This document shows positions 1-10,300 of a DNA stretch of 27,929 bases, in pieces. The position numbers and the translations under genes are program-made. Location of the stretch: NCBI RefSeq assembly GCF_000142905.1, contig NW_013657670.1, positions 87,498-115,426 of the forward strand, read 5' to 3'. Numbering within the stretch: the stretch's first letter is position 1; each line of letters opens with the position of its first letter. The notes under the pieces are model-generated. The model saw nothing but the letters and a program-made list of their open reading frames with translations, made no database searches and was not told the DNA's origin. This stretch comes from Thecamonas trahens ATCC 50062 (lineage: Eukaryota; Apusozoa; Apusomonadida; Apusomonadidae).

Positions 1-106
1 AACCCAACCCCGACCCCACCCAACCCCTACCCCTTCCCTTCGTACCAACCCCCAACCCCTACCCCCCCTTCCCCCTACCCCCGTACCCCGCCCCCCCCCC
101 CACCCC

Positions 107-142
<36 letters not shown>

Positions 143-151
143 AACACACAC
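1..151. other. C-rich low-complexity leader with (CA)n tract
   Basis: The first hundred bases are runs of C broken by A, T and short pyrimidine words, including an 11-base C run at 91-101. A (CA)n tract follows at about 110-139 and ends a dozen bases before the ATG of the bromodomain gene. The variable AACCCC/ACCCC words resemble degenerate telomere-like DNA, but no fixed repeat unit is kept. It probably forms the promoter and 5' untranslated region of the next gene. No gene is visible here. Confidence 0.5.
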
Positions 152-864
152 ATGTCCAACGAACTCTACCCTGGAGACGACGGGTGGGCACCCGGGGACA
201 TCTTCACTCCGCCCCACCCTGTCCACGGTTGCGTGTGCCCGGTCTGCAAGCTCGAGTACACCGAGCCCGAGCCGGTCTTCCGGCCGTACGCTGTCATGAA
301 GATTGAGCTGAACGGAAGGTACGCCACGTCTTCTTCCCCTTCTCTTCTCTTCTCTCTCTCTCTCTCTCTCTCTCTCCTCTCGTCTCCCCTTCTCCCCCTC
401 CCCCCGCAGCAGCACTAACTTTTTCTCTGCGGGCACACGGCAGCCGGCGCGAGCTGACGCGCGAGGAGTATGGCGAGCTGGAGGAGGAGCTCGACTCGAT
501 TGCCGAGTGGACGCTGCCGCCGCAGGATCAGGGCTGGCATGATGCGCTGATGGGCATTGTGCAGGAGCTGAAGAAGCACCCCAAGGCCGATCTGTTCTCG
601 GTCCCGGTCGATCCGCAGGCCCATGGCGTGCCCGACTACTTTACAGTCATCCACCATCCCATGGACCTCTCCACTGTCGAGACAAACTTGGCTTCTGGCA
701 TCTACCCGGAGCCCGAGATGGTCATCGATGACATTCGTCGCGTCTTTCACAACTGCTTCATCTACAACGGCAAGAACAACTGGGTCACAGACTCTGCACG
801 CACCATCTCCAAGCTCGCTGAGGACGCATTCATCAAGCTCAACGCGCTCGGCATGCGCCAGTAG
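152..864 (+). CDS. Small single-bromodomain protein (two exons: 152-318, 444-864)
   Basis: Joining 152-318 to 444-864 gives a 195-residue protein. Residues 1-55 carry a short Cys motif (CVCPVC) and no known domain. After a short acidic helix region (EEYGELEEEL) a complete bromodomain fills about residues 85-190. The ZA-loop signature VPDYFTVIHHPMDLSTV is present, and YNG supplies the conserved acetyl-lysine-binding Asn (about N164). Bromodomains read acetylated lysine on histones, so a nuclear chromatin role is inferred. The ATG at 152 gives the longest reading that joins in phase. The protein is short for a chromatin regulator and carries no second domain, so it may be an adaptor subunit of an acetyltransferase or remodelling complex. 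Confidence is high for the domain, lower for the exact N-terminus. Confidence 0.85.
319..443 (+). other. Intron of the bromodomain gene
   Basis: The donor is AG|GTACGC at 318/319 and the acceptor is CGGCAG| at 443. A CTAAC branch-site match lies at 415-419, 24 bases before the acceptor. The 125-base intron contains a long (CT)n tract at about 350-375. Removing it completes an AG|C serine codon and joins the N-terminal segment in frame to the bromodomain. A nearer AG at 408-409 would shift the frame. Confidence 0.8.
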
Positions 865-1236
865 CCGTACTTTGCAACATGGTAAAAGCCCACAACGCGC
901 ACTCACGCCCATCGCCCACTTAGCGAGAGCGGCCGTACCCAGCAGAGGCACTAATGATCCGGACCGTGTCGCCGACCGCGACGGACCCCGCTGCTGCTCC
1001 CGCCTCCGCCGCCCGATCGAGCCCGTCCGCCGCTCGCCACCACACCACGCGCCGCGTGGCTCCGAATGCGGCCACTGATGGCGACCGTCAGCGATGCCAT
1101 CGACGACGAGCCGTCCCGCAAGGTCGAGCTCATGGCCACCCGACAACTCGCCGCCGGCTGTAGCCGGCACAGTCTCGATGTGTGTGGAGTTTGTTGCGTT
1201 TGCTCCACCATATGTGGCTGGCGAAGCTAGTGCTCA
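865..1236. other. Intergenic region between convergent genes
   Basis: This 372-base gap lies between the stop of the bromodomain gene and the stop of the decarboxylase gene and should hold both 3' ends. A short plus-strand reading frame (ATG at 1078 to a stop at 1230, about 50 codons) starts plausibly but turns into Cys-rich low-complexity sequence and has no recognisable domain. No RNA gene was seen. Confidence 0.4.
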
Positions 1237-2634
1237 TCACGGCGACCACTGGACAACCTTGGTCTTGTAAAAAAAGTTAAAGTCCGAGGCCGAGGCAAGG
1301 GTGTACGCGCCCATCATGGGCGAGACAAGCAGATCGCCGACGTTGAGGTCAGGGAGGAGGACGCCCTCGCGGATCGTGTCAAACGAGTCGCAGGTCGGGC
1401 CAGCGAGGACCGAGGGGAACGACTCAATGGCGTGACGAGCGTCGATGCCGGCGCCGGAGCCGACGAGGTACGACTGGAGCGTGGTCTCTCCGCGCTCTGC
1501 AGCGCGGAGAGCCTTGAGCGGAATGATGGTGTCCGTCCGGTGATCAAAGACCTGCGACGAGAACGAGCCGTAGAGACCGTCATCGAGATAGTACCAGTGC
1601 ATGCCGGAGCGTGTCGACTTGCCCATGACCGACGTGACCAGAGTCATGGCTGGCGCCGCGACAAACCGGCCGGGCTCGGCCAGGATCTCGGTGTTGGGAA
1701 AGAGCTCGTCGAGCGCTTCGACCACGGGTTCGCAGTACGTGTCGATGGGCAGGACAGCACCGACGTCCGGGACGGGGAATCCGCCGCCGATGTCGAGGGT
1801 GCGGAGGGCGATGCCCTCGGCGGCGGCCATGTCGAAGAGCTGGCGACAGACCCGGATGGCCTCGACCGACTTGGTCGGCAGCGCCGCGTTGGAGCCGGTG
1901 TGGAAGCAGAGGCCGCGTGTGGGCACACCCGACTCACGCAGCGCCCGCAGCATGCCCATCGCCTCGTGCGGCTGGGCGCCAAACTTGTACGACAGGTCGA
2001 TCGTCGCCTCCATCGATCGGAACGAGAGCCGGAGCATGACCTCGGCGTCGTCCTTGAACGCCGCCATCTTTTCGATCTCGTTGAAGTTGTCCACCACAAA
2101 GGTGGTGCACCCGTACTCGAGCGCAGCTTCCACGTCCTTCTTCCGCTTGATTGGGTGCGTGTGGATGGTCCGGCTCGGGTCGACCCCAAGCTCCTTCATC
2201 ATCTCCACCTCACCGGTCGTCGCGAGGTCGAACATGGCCCCGCGCTCTGCCAGTGCTCGACAGAGATCAATTTGCGGCAGCGACTTGACTGCGTAGTGGA
2301 GCTTTGCCCGCGGAAGTGCGGCCTGCAGCGCCTGGTACTGGCCCCACGCCGCGTCGGTCGACATGATGAACAGTGGCGAGCCGTGCTCAGCCACAAGCGC
2401 CTCAATGACTGCCGTCGATGGCACCGCTCCGGCCAGAGAGTGGTCCTCTTCCTCATACACCTCGTTGGCAAACGGCGCGAGTGGCGAGTCGCGCGGAATC
2501 GGTGGCTGCGCCACCTCAACAGACGCCGCGTCTGCCGCCATCGACACCTGCGTCCGCGCGCTCCCGGCGCGCATCGCACAACGACCAACACGGCTGGCCA
2601 CAGACGAGCTTAGGAAGCAGCGAAGCATGGTCAA
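1237..2634 (-). CDS. Group IV PLP-dependent decarboxylase, ornithine/lysine type
   Basis: This 465-residue protein is a fold-type III (alanine racemase-like) decarboxylase. The PLP Schiff-base lysine is K117 in YAVKS. FHTGS (H245) stacks on the cofactor, DIGGGFP forms the phosphate loop, and EPGRF follows. YYLDDGLYGSF supplies the substrate-side acidic residues, and GPTCDSFD (C415-D416) is the catalytic cysteine loop contributed across the dimer. The enzyme removes CO2 from ornithine (to putrescine) or a related basic amino acid. GPTCDSFD differs from the GPTCDGLD of animal ornithine decarboxylase and is closer to the DS-type loop I associate with bacterial and broader-specificity enzymes, so ornithine versus lysine is left open. 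Residues 1-35 are rich in Arg, Ser and Ala with no acidic residue, like a mitochondrial presequence. No intron is needed. Confidence 0.9.
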   Translation of the reverse strand: MTMLRCFLSSSVASRVGRCAMRAGSARTQVSMAADAASVEVAQPPIPRDSPLAPFANEVYEEEDHSLAGAVPSTAVIEALVAEHGSPLFIMSTDAAWGQYQALQAALPRAKLHYAVKSLPQIDLCRALAERGAMFDLATTGEVEMMKELGVDPSRTIHTHPIKRKKDVEAALEYGCTTFVVDNFNEIEKMAAFKDDAEVMLRLSFRSMEATIDLSYKFGAQPHEAMGMLRALRESGVPTRGLCFHTGSNAALPTKSVEAIRVCRQLFDMAAAEGIALRTLDIGGGFPVPDVGAVLPIDTYCEPVVEALDELFPNTEILAEPGRFVAAPAMTLVTSVMGKSTRSGMHWYYLDDGLYGSFSSQVFDHRTDTIIPLKALRAAERGETTLQSYLVGSGAGIDARHAIESFPSVLAGPTCDSFDTIREGVLLPDLNVGDLLVSPMMGAYTLASASDFNFFYKTKVVQWSP

Positions 2635-3786
2635 GTAAAAAGCAAAGGCTTGGATGTCCTTGCTCTCCGAGCTCCGCCCTGCCCGTAAATCCGTCGGCTT
2701 TTGTACCCTCGGTGAGCTGGGGCAGTTGAGCGCGCGTTTTGTCCGCCGCGCGCCACCGCATTTTGTCCCATGTGCTCACCCCTCACCCCTCCGTCCCACG
2801 ACCCACTTTCCACCCGCTACCGCCCTTAACTCGCCCGTTCCGTTGTGCCACCGAATGAACCCTTTGCTGGGCGCATGACCATGTCTGACACTCTACTTTG
2901 CGTCACCTCCTCTCCGCACCCACATCCAGCCTGCGCCAAGCACAATGGCTGCGTAGTTTACAAGATCCACCCTCTGCTTGGCTCTTGCCCGGACACTAGC
3001 AACGCTCTATGTCCCCAGCCTATCACAGCCCAACCCACTACCACCATCATCGTCCATCGCACCCACTATCGGTGAGCAACCCGCATCACAACTCGACCCA
3101 TCTCGATCCTGTTGCAAGTATTTGACATCAATTGACCTGCAATCAAAGCCACGCTGTCAGTCCCGTAGCCGCACCGAACAAAAAAATCTCCGCATCCAAT
3201 CCGTTGACTACATCTAGAATTGTCAACTCGTCCCGTACCGCGGAACCTTCACCTCTACCCACGACTCTCCTCCTCTGCCCTTTGGACCCCCCCCCCCCCC
3301 CACCGTTCAACGGTACGCGCTTATTTCCACCCACCTCCCTGTGCATGCCAAGTAGCCTTGTTCATCGCTGTGGCACAACGTTCTGCGGTCATGCGGTCAT
3401 CCGTATCGGCCGTCAGTCAAAATGTCAAACGTATGCGAGCGGACCGTATGCTGACCAGCATCCACAGAACGCACCCCTCCTCCCTACGTACACACACAGC
3501 AACCCCAAACACCACCATGACAGACGTCTGCAACCATATTATGTTCTTTCTGCGCCCATTCTCTCCTCATTGTGGCAAAACGGCGGAAGAATGCAGGTGA
3601 TGACAGCTACGGCAAGTGCGGCACAGAAAGAGACTAAATTGACTGTCCCGAGTATGGCCACAACAAAACCCGACCCGTTTTCTCGTACTTTTCCCGCACT
3701 TAGTCACTCACACCTTCCTCCCTATCTCTTTTCCTTGAATAGCCCCAGTTGGCGCTAACTCTCTTCTTTTCCTCTTTACCTTTATC
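2635..3786. other. Divergent intergenic region, no gene seen
   Basis: This 1.15-kb stretch lies between two divergent starts, the decarboxylase at 2634 and the FG-GAP gene at 3787, so it should hold both promoters. It is less GC-rich than the coding DNA and contains a 15-base C run at 3287-3301. Reading frames here are short or of non-coding composition. I saw no tRNA, snRNA or tandem repeat. Confidence 0.5.
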
Positions 3787-6700
3787 ATGCGCATGTCGAC
3801 CATGCTTACTTCTGCGCTCTGCTGCGCCATCGCCGTCTTTCTCGTTCTCGTCCCGTCGACCTCGGCCGACATCACTTTCAACTCGATTATCGACTGGGAC
3901 AACTCGACGGTGACGTACCCGCCGCTCTCCCGCTCTGGTGCTGCCGTTGCCCTTGTTGGCGACATCGACGGCGACGGCATTGGTGACGCGGTCTTTGGCT
4001 CGCCACTTGCCAACCTTGGCGACGGCTCCATCACTCTCGTCTTCCTCAACGCCGACGGCACTGTCAAGGCGTCGCGTGTTCTCTCGGGTGCCGACCCGGC
4101 ACTCACCGCCCACCTCTCGCTCTCGCTCGGCCAGTTTGGCTCGGCATCGCCGGCCCAGGCGATCTCGATGGCGACTCGGTGCCTGACCTCCTTGTTGGCG
4201 CTCCGGCCCTCAACGGCGCCACGGGCAAGGTCTTTGTCCTCTTCCTCAACGTCGATGGCTCGATCAAGGGCGTCAACGTCCTCGCGAACGGCATTGGCCC
4301 CGGCACCCTCGGCACCACCCTTCTCCCTGGCGAGCTCTTTGGTGCTGGTCTCTCGGTTGTTGCCGGCGTGCCTGGCGTCAACCCCGCTCTTGAGGTTGTC
4401 GTCGTCATCGGCCTCGCCGCCGGTCGCGACCGCGTCACCCTTCTCCCGCACGGCGCAATCATCATCGCCACCCTCTCGCGGACCGACGGCTCGCTCATCT
4501 CTCACTCGATCCTCGACAACTCGGCTCCCGCTCTGGCGGGCATTGCCCAGGACTCCGGCTTTGGCACTGCCATTGCCGCCGCCGACATCCGCGGCACCGG
4601 CTCACCGGTTCTCGCCATCGGTGCCCCGCTCCATGGCGCGCTTGCCGGTCGCGTCTACCTTCTCGACATCGACTGGGCAACCCACGCCGTCGTCCAGGTC
4701 TCCATTCTTGAGGCCGGTACCCTTGGCTTCCTCCCGTCGCCGCTTCTTGGTGCCAATGCCAAGCTCGGCTCCAGCCTTGCCCTTGCCGACCTCGACGGCG
4801 ACGGTGCCATCGATCTGGTGGCCGGCGCCTCGGGCGCTCTTGACCTCGGCCCCGACTACGGCGTCATCAACGTTCTCATGCTGAATGCGTCTGCCACCGA
4901 CCTCGCTGTTGTTGACTTTTCACGCATCTCCTACTCGGCCGTCCCTGCCCTTCAGTCGCTCCTCTCTATTGGCGCCGAGATCGGCGCCTCGGTCGCCGTC
5001 GGCAACATCGACCTCACCGCCTGCGTCGACATTGTCCTCGGCGGCCCGGCCGCCAACCTCGCCTCCGGTCACGTCTGGGTTGGCGCTTGTGAGCACGTTA
5101 CCCCGTCACCGCCGCCGCCGCCGTCCCCGGGCACTCCGTCGCCGCCGTCCCCGGGCACTCCGTCGCCGCCCACCACGCCGCCGTCGCCGCCGCCGGCATC
5201 GTCGACGACTTCAGACGAGACCCGACCCATCGTGTGGCACCATTCACCGTCAGCCTCACCGGTCGCCGGTGGTACTGTCATGACTCTCACCACCGACTCG
5301 ACCATCGTCGATTTTACCACCGCTTCGGCGGTCACCGTCGAGGTCGCCGTCTACGCATCGGCCGACGATGAGTCCCCGACCTGGGTCACGGTGGAAGCAA
5401 CCGTCAACGCCGCCGGCGAGGTCTCTTTCACCTCGCCGCCGTCTGCCAAGGCTGGCTACACCCATGTCCGCGTCGTCGCCCACGACGAAGCCACTGACTC
5501 GGCCACCCGCTACTGGGTCACTGGCTCGATGTACTACGTCGACTCGGAGTGCACCGATCCCGGCTTTGTCCTCGTCGATGGCGTCTGCCGCGACTGCTCA
5601 GACTTTGAGGGCGCGTACTGCCCTGGTGGCGATCGGTTCTGGGCTCGTCCGGGCTACTGGAACGATGATGAGTCGACACCTCCCGAGCGCTGCCCGGTGC
5701 CTGACGACTGTCCCGGCTACTCGTCTGGCCACGCCTCGGTCCCGCCGTCGTCCGATGACTCATCTGGCAACGGCGCTGGTGCCGACGGCTTTGGCACCTC
5801 GTCGCATGCCTCGTGTGCCCGTGGCCGCACTGGCCACCAGTGTACCTCGTGTGATACTGGCTTCCACATGGCCTCGTTTGGGACGTGCATGCCGTGCGAA
5901 GCCGATGTCACCCGCACCATCATCATCCTCTTCTTCATTCTCTTTTGCATCATCGTCGCTCTCGTCCTCGGCTGCGCCTCGCGCCGCAAGGCTGGCATGT
6001 TTGTTGTCACCCTCATGTCTCTCCAGCTCCTCGCTCTTGCCATCCGCTACCTCGTCGGCCTCTCTTCGGGCATCCCTGGCGTCTCATCGTTCCGGACTCA
6101 GGCCGTCCGCTGGTCGGGCATCATTCTCTTTGATCCGGAGGTCTTTGCCATCGGCTGCACCAAGACTTGGACCGGCCCCTACTTTGTTGCCCTCTACTGC
6201 ATCCTTGTCCTCTTTGCCGCCTTTATGGTCTTTGTGGGCGCCATCATCGGTGCCATCATCCACTCGCGCCTCCACTCTAAGGACGGCGACCTCGAGCTCT
6301 CTGTTCCGCTTTGGGAGCACGGCTCGTCGCTCGGCTCCATCGTTGCCTCTACCTCGCTCCTCAGCATGCAGCCCTCGAACGCCTCGCTTGCTCGTCAGAA
6401 CACCACCGGCAGCTTTATCGGACGCTACGCCGACTCGTCGGACAATGGCTCACCGATGAACTCGCCGCGCGGCAAGGGCGCGTCTCGTCGCGGCTCGCGC
6501 AGTTCGCGCGGTTCGCGCGGTTCGCGCGGCTCGCGTGGTTCGCGCGGCTCGACCACCTGTGACTCGTCGGATTCCGATACCATGGTCTCCGAGTGGACCC
6601 AGGACATGCCGCACACGGTGCCGCTGCGATCGTGGGTCGCCTACGGCATGGCCTTTATGGCTTCGGTCTTCTACACTCCGCTCGCCTACCGCACCTTTGT

Positions 6701-7334
6701 TGGCCTCCGCTGCTTCTACGCCGCCGATCACGTCCAGCGCCTCGACTACGAGATCGCCACCGAGTGCTACAAGGGCACTCACCTCACTGCCGCCATCCTT
6801 CTCCTTTGGCCTATCATGATCGTCTATGTCCTCGGCCTTCCGATCATGACTGCCATCCGTGGCTTTGTTGTCCGCGCGCTCTCCCGGGATCCTGCAGTCC
6901 GCCTCCCCTCTGATGCTATGCGCTTCAACCTCTTCCTGGTTCGGGATGGCCTCCGGTTCCTCTTTGCTGGCCTCACTGCCTCGCGCGCGCCCATCGGCAC
7001 TGTCCCCTTCATCACAGTCCTCGCCATCTCGGCCATCTCGGTCTTTATCCGCCATTCGCCGTCCACCGAGCTGGTCGGCACTGCCGCCGTTGTCGCCACC
7101 TCTATGGTCGCCATCGCCTGGGCGTCTATCTCCCGCTGGCGCGCAATCGCATCTGCGGTCGCAACCACCTGTATCGCTATCGTGGTCGTCGTCATCGCTT
7201 CCGAGGCTGCATCTACCTTTGCCCTCGTCACCACCATCATCATCTACCTCGTCGCCATTTGCGCCGCAGTCGCCACCGCTCGTGCCCGCACAGAGCACAC
7301 CGAAACGACCCGCCCGCGCTACATCGATGAGTAG
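3787..7334 (+). CDS. FG-GAP propeller, Cys-rich, multi-pass membrane surface protein (apparent frameshift near 4146)
   Basis: The protein starts with a signal peptide (about residues 1-27). It then has about six FG-GAP/integrin-alpha-like blades with Ca-loop motifs such as DIDGDGIGD, DLDGDSVPD and DLDGDGAID. A Pro-rich stalk (nt 5098-5205), a beta-sandwich-like region and a Cys-rich module (nt 5550-5905, RTGHQCTSCDTGF) follow. The C-terminus has roughly nine to ten membrane helices (nt 5911-7290), interrupted by a cytoplasmic loop carrying about six RGS triplets (nt 6486-6553). The composite is about 1,180 residues. The frame changes by -1 at about 4141-4146, inside the second blade: FGSA is read in the first frame and IAGPGDLDGD in the second, and both belong to one FG-GAP motif. 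One missing base is the simplest reading. A surface adhesion or sensing role is inferred. The C-terminal module matches that of the next gene. Confidence 0.82.
4141..4148 (+). other. Apparent single-base frameshift in the FG-GAP gene
   Basis: Upstream the reading is Phe-Gly-Ser-Ala, ending at 4146; downstream the blade continues with Ile-Ala-Gly-Pro-Gly-Asp in the frame starting at 4146. One base appears to be missing. There is no homopolymer, slippery heptamer or plausible intron here, so a sequence error or a true mutation is more likely than programmed frameshifting. Confidence 0.75.
6483..6556 (+). repeat. 9-bp tandem repeat coding for RGS triplets
   Basis: Copies of a CGCGGTTCG-like unit code for repeated Arg-Gly-Ser in a predicted cytoplasmic loop of the FG-GAP protein. 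The repeat keeps frame. The Arg/Ser composition suggests a phosphorylated or RNA/acid-binding loop, but nothing shows this directly. Confidence 0.7.
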
Positions 7335-7353
7335 GCCATTTTAAACCAGCTTT
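7335..7353. other. 19-bp gap between convergent stop codons
   Basis: The TAG of the FG-GAP gene ends at 7334 and the TAG of the beta-helix gene begins, on the other strand, at 7354-7356. The gap is AT-rich (ATTTTAAA). Both transcripts must run into the opposite gene before polyadenylation. Confidence 0.9.
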
Positions 7354-10300
7354 CTACCCCTCGCTTCTATCTTTGTCCTCGTCCTTGCTGCAGCTGCTCC
7401 AAGACTCGTCTTCGCAGCCACTGCTGGTCGATGCCGACTCGAAGCCTGTTGGCGGCGGCAGCGGCCGTTGCCCAACCAGCGGTGGTAGCAGCGGCAGCAG
7501 CGGCAACCTTCCGGATGCGCCGCTCGACCCGCGGACTGATGGCGATGGCAACGGCGGCACCGACATGCCCATCTCGGCACGCCGCACACGCTCAGCTGCC
7601 GCCAGCCGGACCAGCTCGCTTCCGCCGCCATCAGCCCGCGAGCTCGATCGCCGCATGCCCTTGAACGACCCAACAGAGTGCTCGTGTAGAAACTCGGCAA
7701 CGTCGGCCATCGTCTCCACCGTCACCTTGTAGCACGGAATGATCTTGGCCTTGATTCGTGGTGAGAGCTCACGCCCGAGCATGAACACAATAAACGCCAT
7801 CACACCACCGTTGGCCACCACCAGCGCAATCGCCACCGCAAGGTTGGGCAGAACCACAGGCGCAGCGTGCGAGCCAGAGTTGGCACCAGAGAGAAACAGC
7901 CCACCTACAAGCGTTACCACCATCGCTCCTTGCGAGCTCAGCTCCATCCCGTTCAGCAGCCGTGACCGCAGCGGCATCTGCCGCGACTGCAGCACAATCG
8001 AGAGCACAACTAGGAGCATCGCCAGCCCGACCTGGTGCAGTGGCGACTCGACAAAGACCACAATAAGGAGGCCTGCAACCTTGCGGAGCACAACAACAAA
8101 TTCCCAGTACCAGTGCTGTGCCCGGTAGCCTGAGTACAGAAAGCCAAACGCCACAGACACAAACGCTGACGATCGCAGCACCCGTCGCTCGCGCCACAGT
8201 ACGGCTCCGGCGCCAAGAGGGAGTGCAATCCCGTAAACCACAAGCGTAACAATCGCTGCCACAAAGTACGGTCTGTGCCGCCGCGACAAGCACTCGACAG
8301 AGATGTCCACTTCAAGCCGTCGGATGTCCGTTCGGCACACCAGCATGTTGAGCGATTGCAGGACGAGCGTGGTATGGAGAAGGAAGAACGCAACTGTTGC
8401 CGCGTGCAGAAACGTCCGCACAAGTCCGTCGGCAACGCCGACGCCGTCGTCGCCATCGAGCCCGTGGCTCCGCGGCCGCCACGACGTCCATCCCCGCCGC
8501 ACACACACAAACGCCACTGCGCACCCGAAAGCCACGCCTACGAGCACCACCACAGGCAGGAGGACCGTCGAGACAAACGCGTCGAAAATGCTCCATCGAA
8601 AGAGACACGCCGCTGGCTGGAGCTCGTGGAACGAACCGAGCATGCCCTGCGCAAGATCAAACACCCCAAGCAGACCCACAGTACCAGACCGGTCGCCAAA
8701 CACATCCAGCCGCATCAGCAGCGCCGTCATCTGGGTAAAGTTGATGAGCACCTTCAGAATGACTGCAAGATCCGTCGTCTCCGACACCGTCATCATCGCA
8801 CGTCCCACAACTGCCACCACAAGGCAAATCACAACCAGCAGGACAAGAACAGATTGCCAGACCGGGCCACACGAGACGCACGTCGAGCCGGCTCGCTCAA
8901 ATCCGCTCTCGCACTGCGAGCACACGTACGATCCGTCCACATACCCGGCTCCACAGCTCCCGTTGCGCGCGCCTCCTGGACATGCCGCAGCTACAGCGCA
9001 CGCCACAAACGCTCCACGCTCACTGTCGTACCAATATCCGGCCTGTGTCCGCAACACTCCACCAGCACACACCGCCCCAAGTGGACAGCTCGCGCACCCC
9101 CTCGCTCCGCGCTCCGAGTAGCTTCCGTCGTCACATGCAGTGCACTCGGCCTGCCCGCGGACGGGTGAAAACGTGCCGGCCTGGCATGCCTCACAGCGCG
9201 TCTCGGTCAAACTCTGCTTTGTCCCAGAAATCGCCACCTGCACCGTCGTAGCAAACGATCCAGGCTCACAAGAGACAGTGCAGACAGGATATGCCAGCCC
9301 GGTGTCCACAATCTCACGGCCGCTTGAAGTGCACGGCTCCTGGTCAACGCCCACTACGCCGCGCACCACCTCTTCGAGTCCTGACACCGCCTCGACCACC
9401 AGCTGCCGCGCAGCTGCTACCTCTGCCGCCACCAGAACAACATCATCCCACTCGCCACATCCACATTTTTCGTCGACAGGCACGGCGGTGCTACCCGACA
9501 ACAAAGCATCGGCCGACGCCATTGTCAACTCGAGCATGCTGCCCGCCACCGCCGGTCCCACCACTCGCTGGCCATATCCGTCGCGGAGTGAGGCCCGGAT
9601 CCGAGTCAGTCCGCCGGACCCAGCCCGCGGCAGCAACGTCACTCCCGACACCGTTCTCGCCGCCGGCACCACGTCCCATACCACCTCGGCCGCCGCGCTC
9701 GCCACTTCACTGCCGTACAGCTCTGCAGAGTTGCCAATCACTCCGCTGCTGGCAGCCAGCCCCGCCTCTGCAACCACCGAATACACACCGCCACCAACAT
9801 CAGCTGTGTTCCCGCTCACAACTGCGCCGGAGTCCAGCCACGCCCACGAGCCGCGATCAAAGACAGCAACACCACCACCAGTACCACCAGCCCTGCTTGC
9901 GACGTTATTTGCCACCACTCCGCCACGCACCACCACACACTGCTGCGCCGACGCCGATGCCACGCCGGCCACCGTCCCGCATCCAATGCCACCACCGCCG
10001 GCCTCGAACGCCAGGCAGCCTGTCACTTTGGCACTGTTACCGAGCGTCAGCATCGTCGGCCCTTCAGATAGTTCGACCCACACCCCGCCTCCGGCAGAAG
10101 CACTGCATCCCATTACACTGCTGCCTCGGCCGAGAGTCACATTTGAGGCCGAAACAACCATGCCGCCGCCGACGCCACCGGCCCCTGCACCGGAAATCGT
10201 GCTGGACACCAGAGTGACACGCTGCGTCTGGTGAACATACCACGAGCCTGCGTTCCCGACCGCACCCGATCCATGCGCGCTCGATCTCGAGACCTCGACC

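Noticed and set aside
1-101. Telomere at the window start
   Set aside because: The C-rich words vary in length and content with no fixed unit, so this is only low-complexity DNA as far as can be seen.
415-1170. Minus-strand 251-codon frame
   Set aside because: It is opposite the second bromodomain exon and has no recognisable domain.
1432-2613. Long plus-strand frame of 393 codons
   Set aside because: It is antisense to the decarboxylase, which has every family motif. Long antisense frames are expected in GC-rich coding DNA.
3132-3758. Plus-strand 208-codon frame upstream of the FG-GAP gene
   Set aside because: It crosses the C15 run, has composition unlike the neighbouring genes and no domain; treated as intergenic.
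8275-9168. Two overlapping plus-strand frames of 270-300 codons
   Set aside because: They are antisense to the membrane region of the beta-helix protein, are Arg/His/Thr-rich and have no domain.
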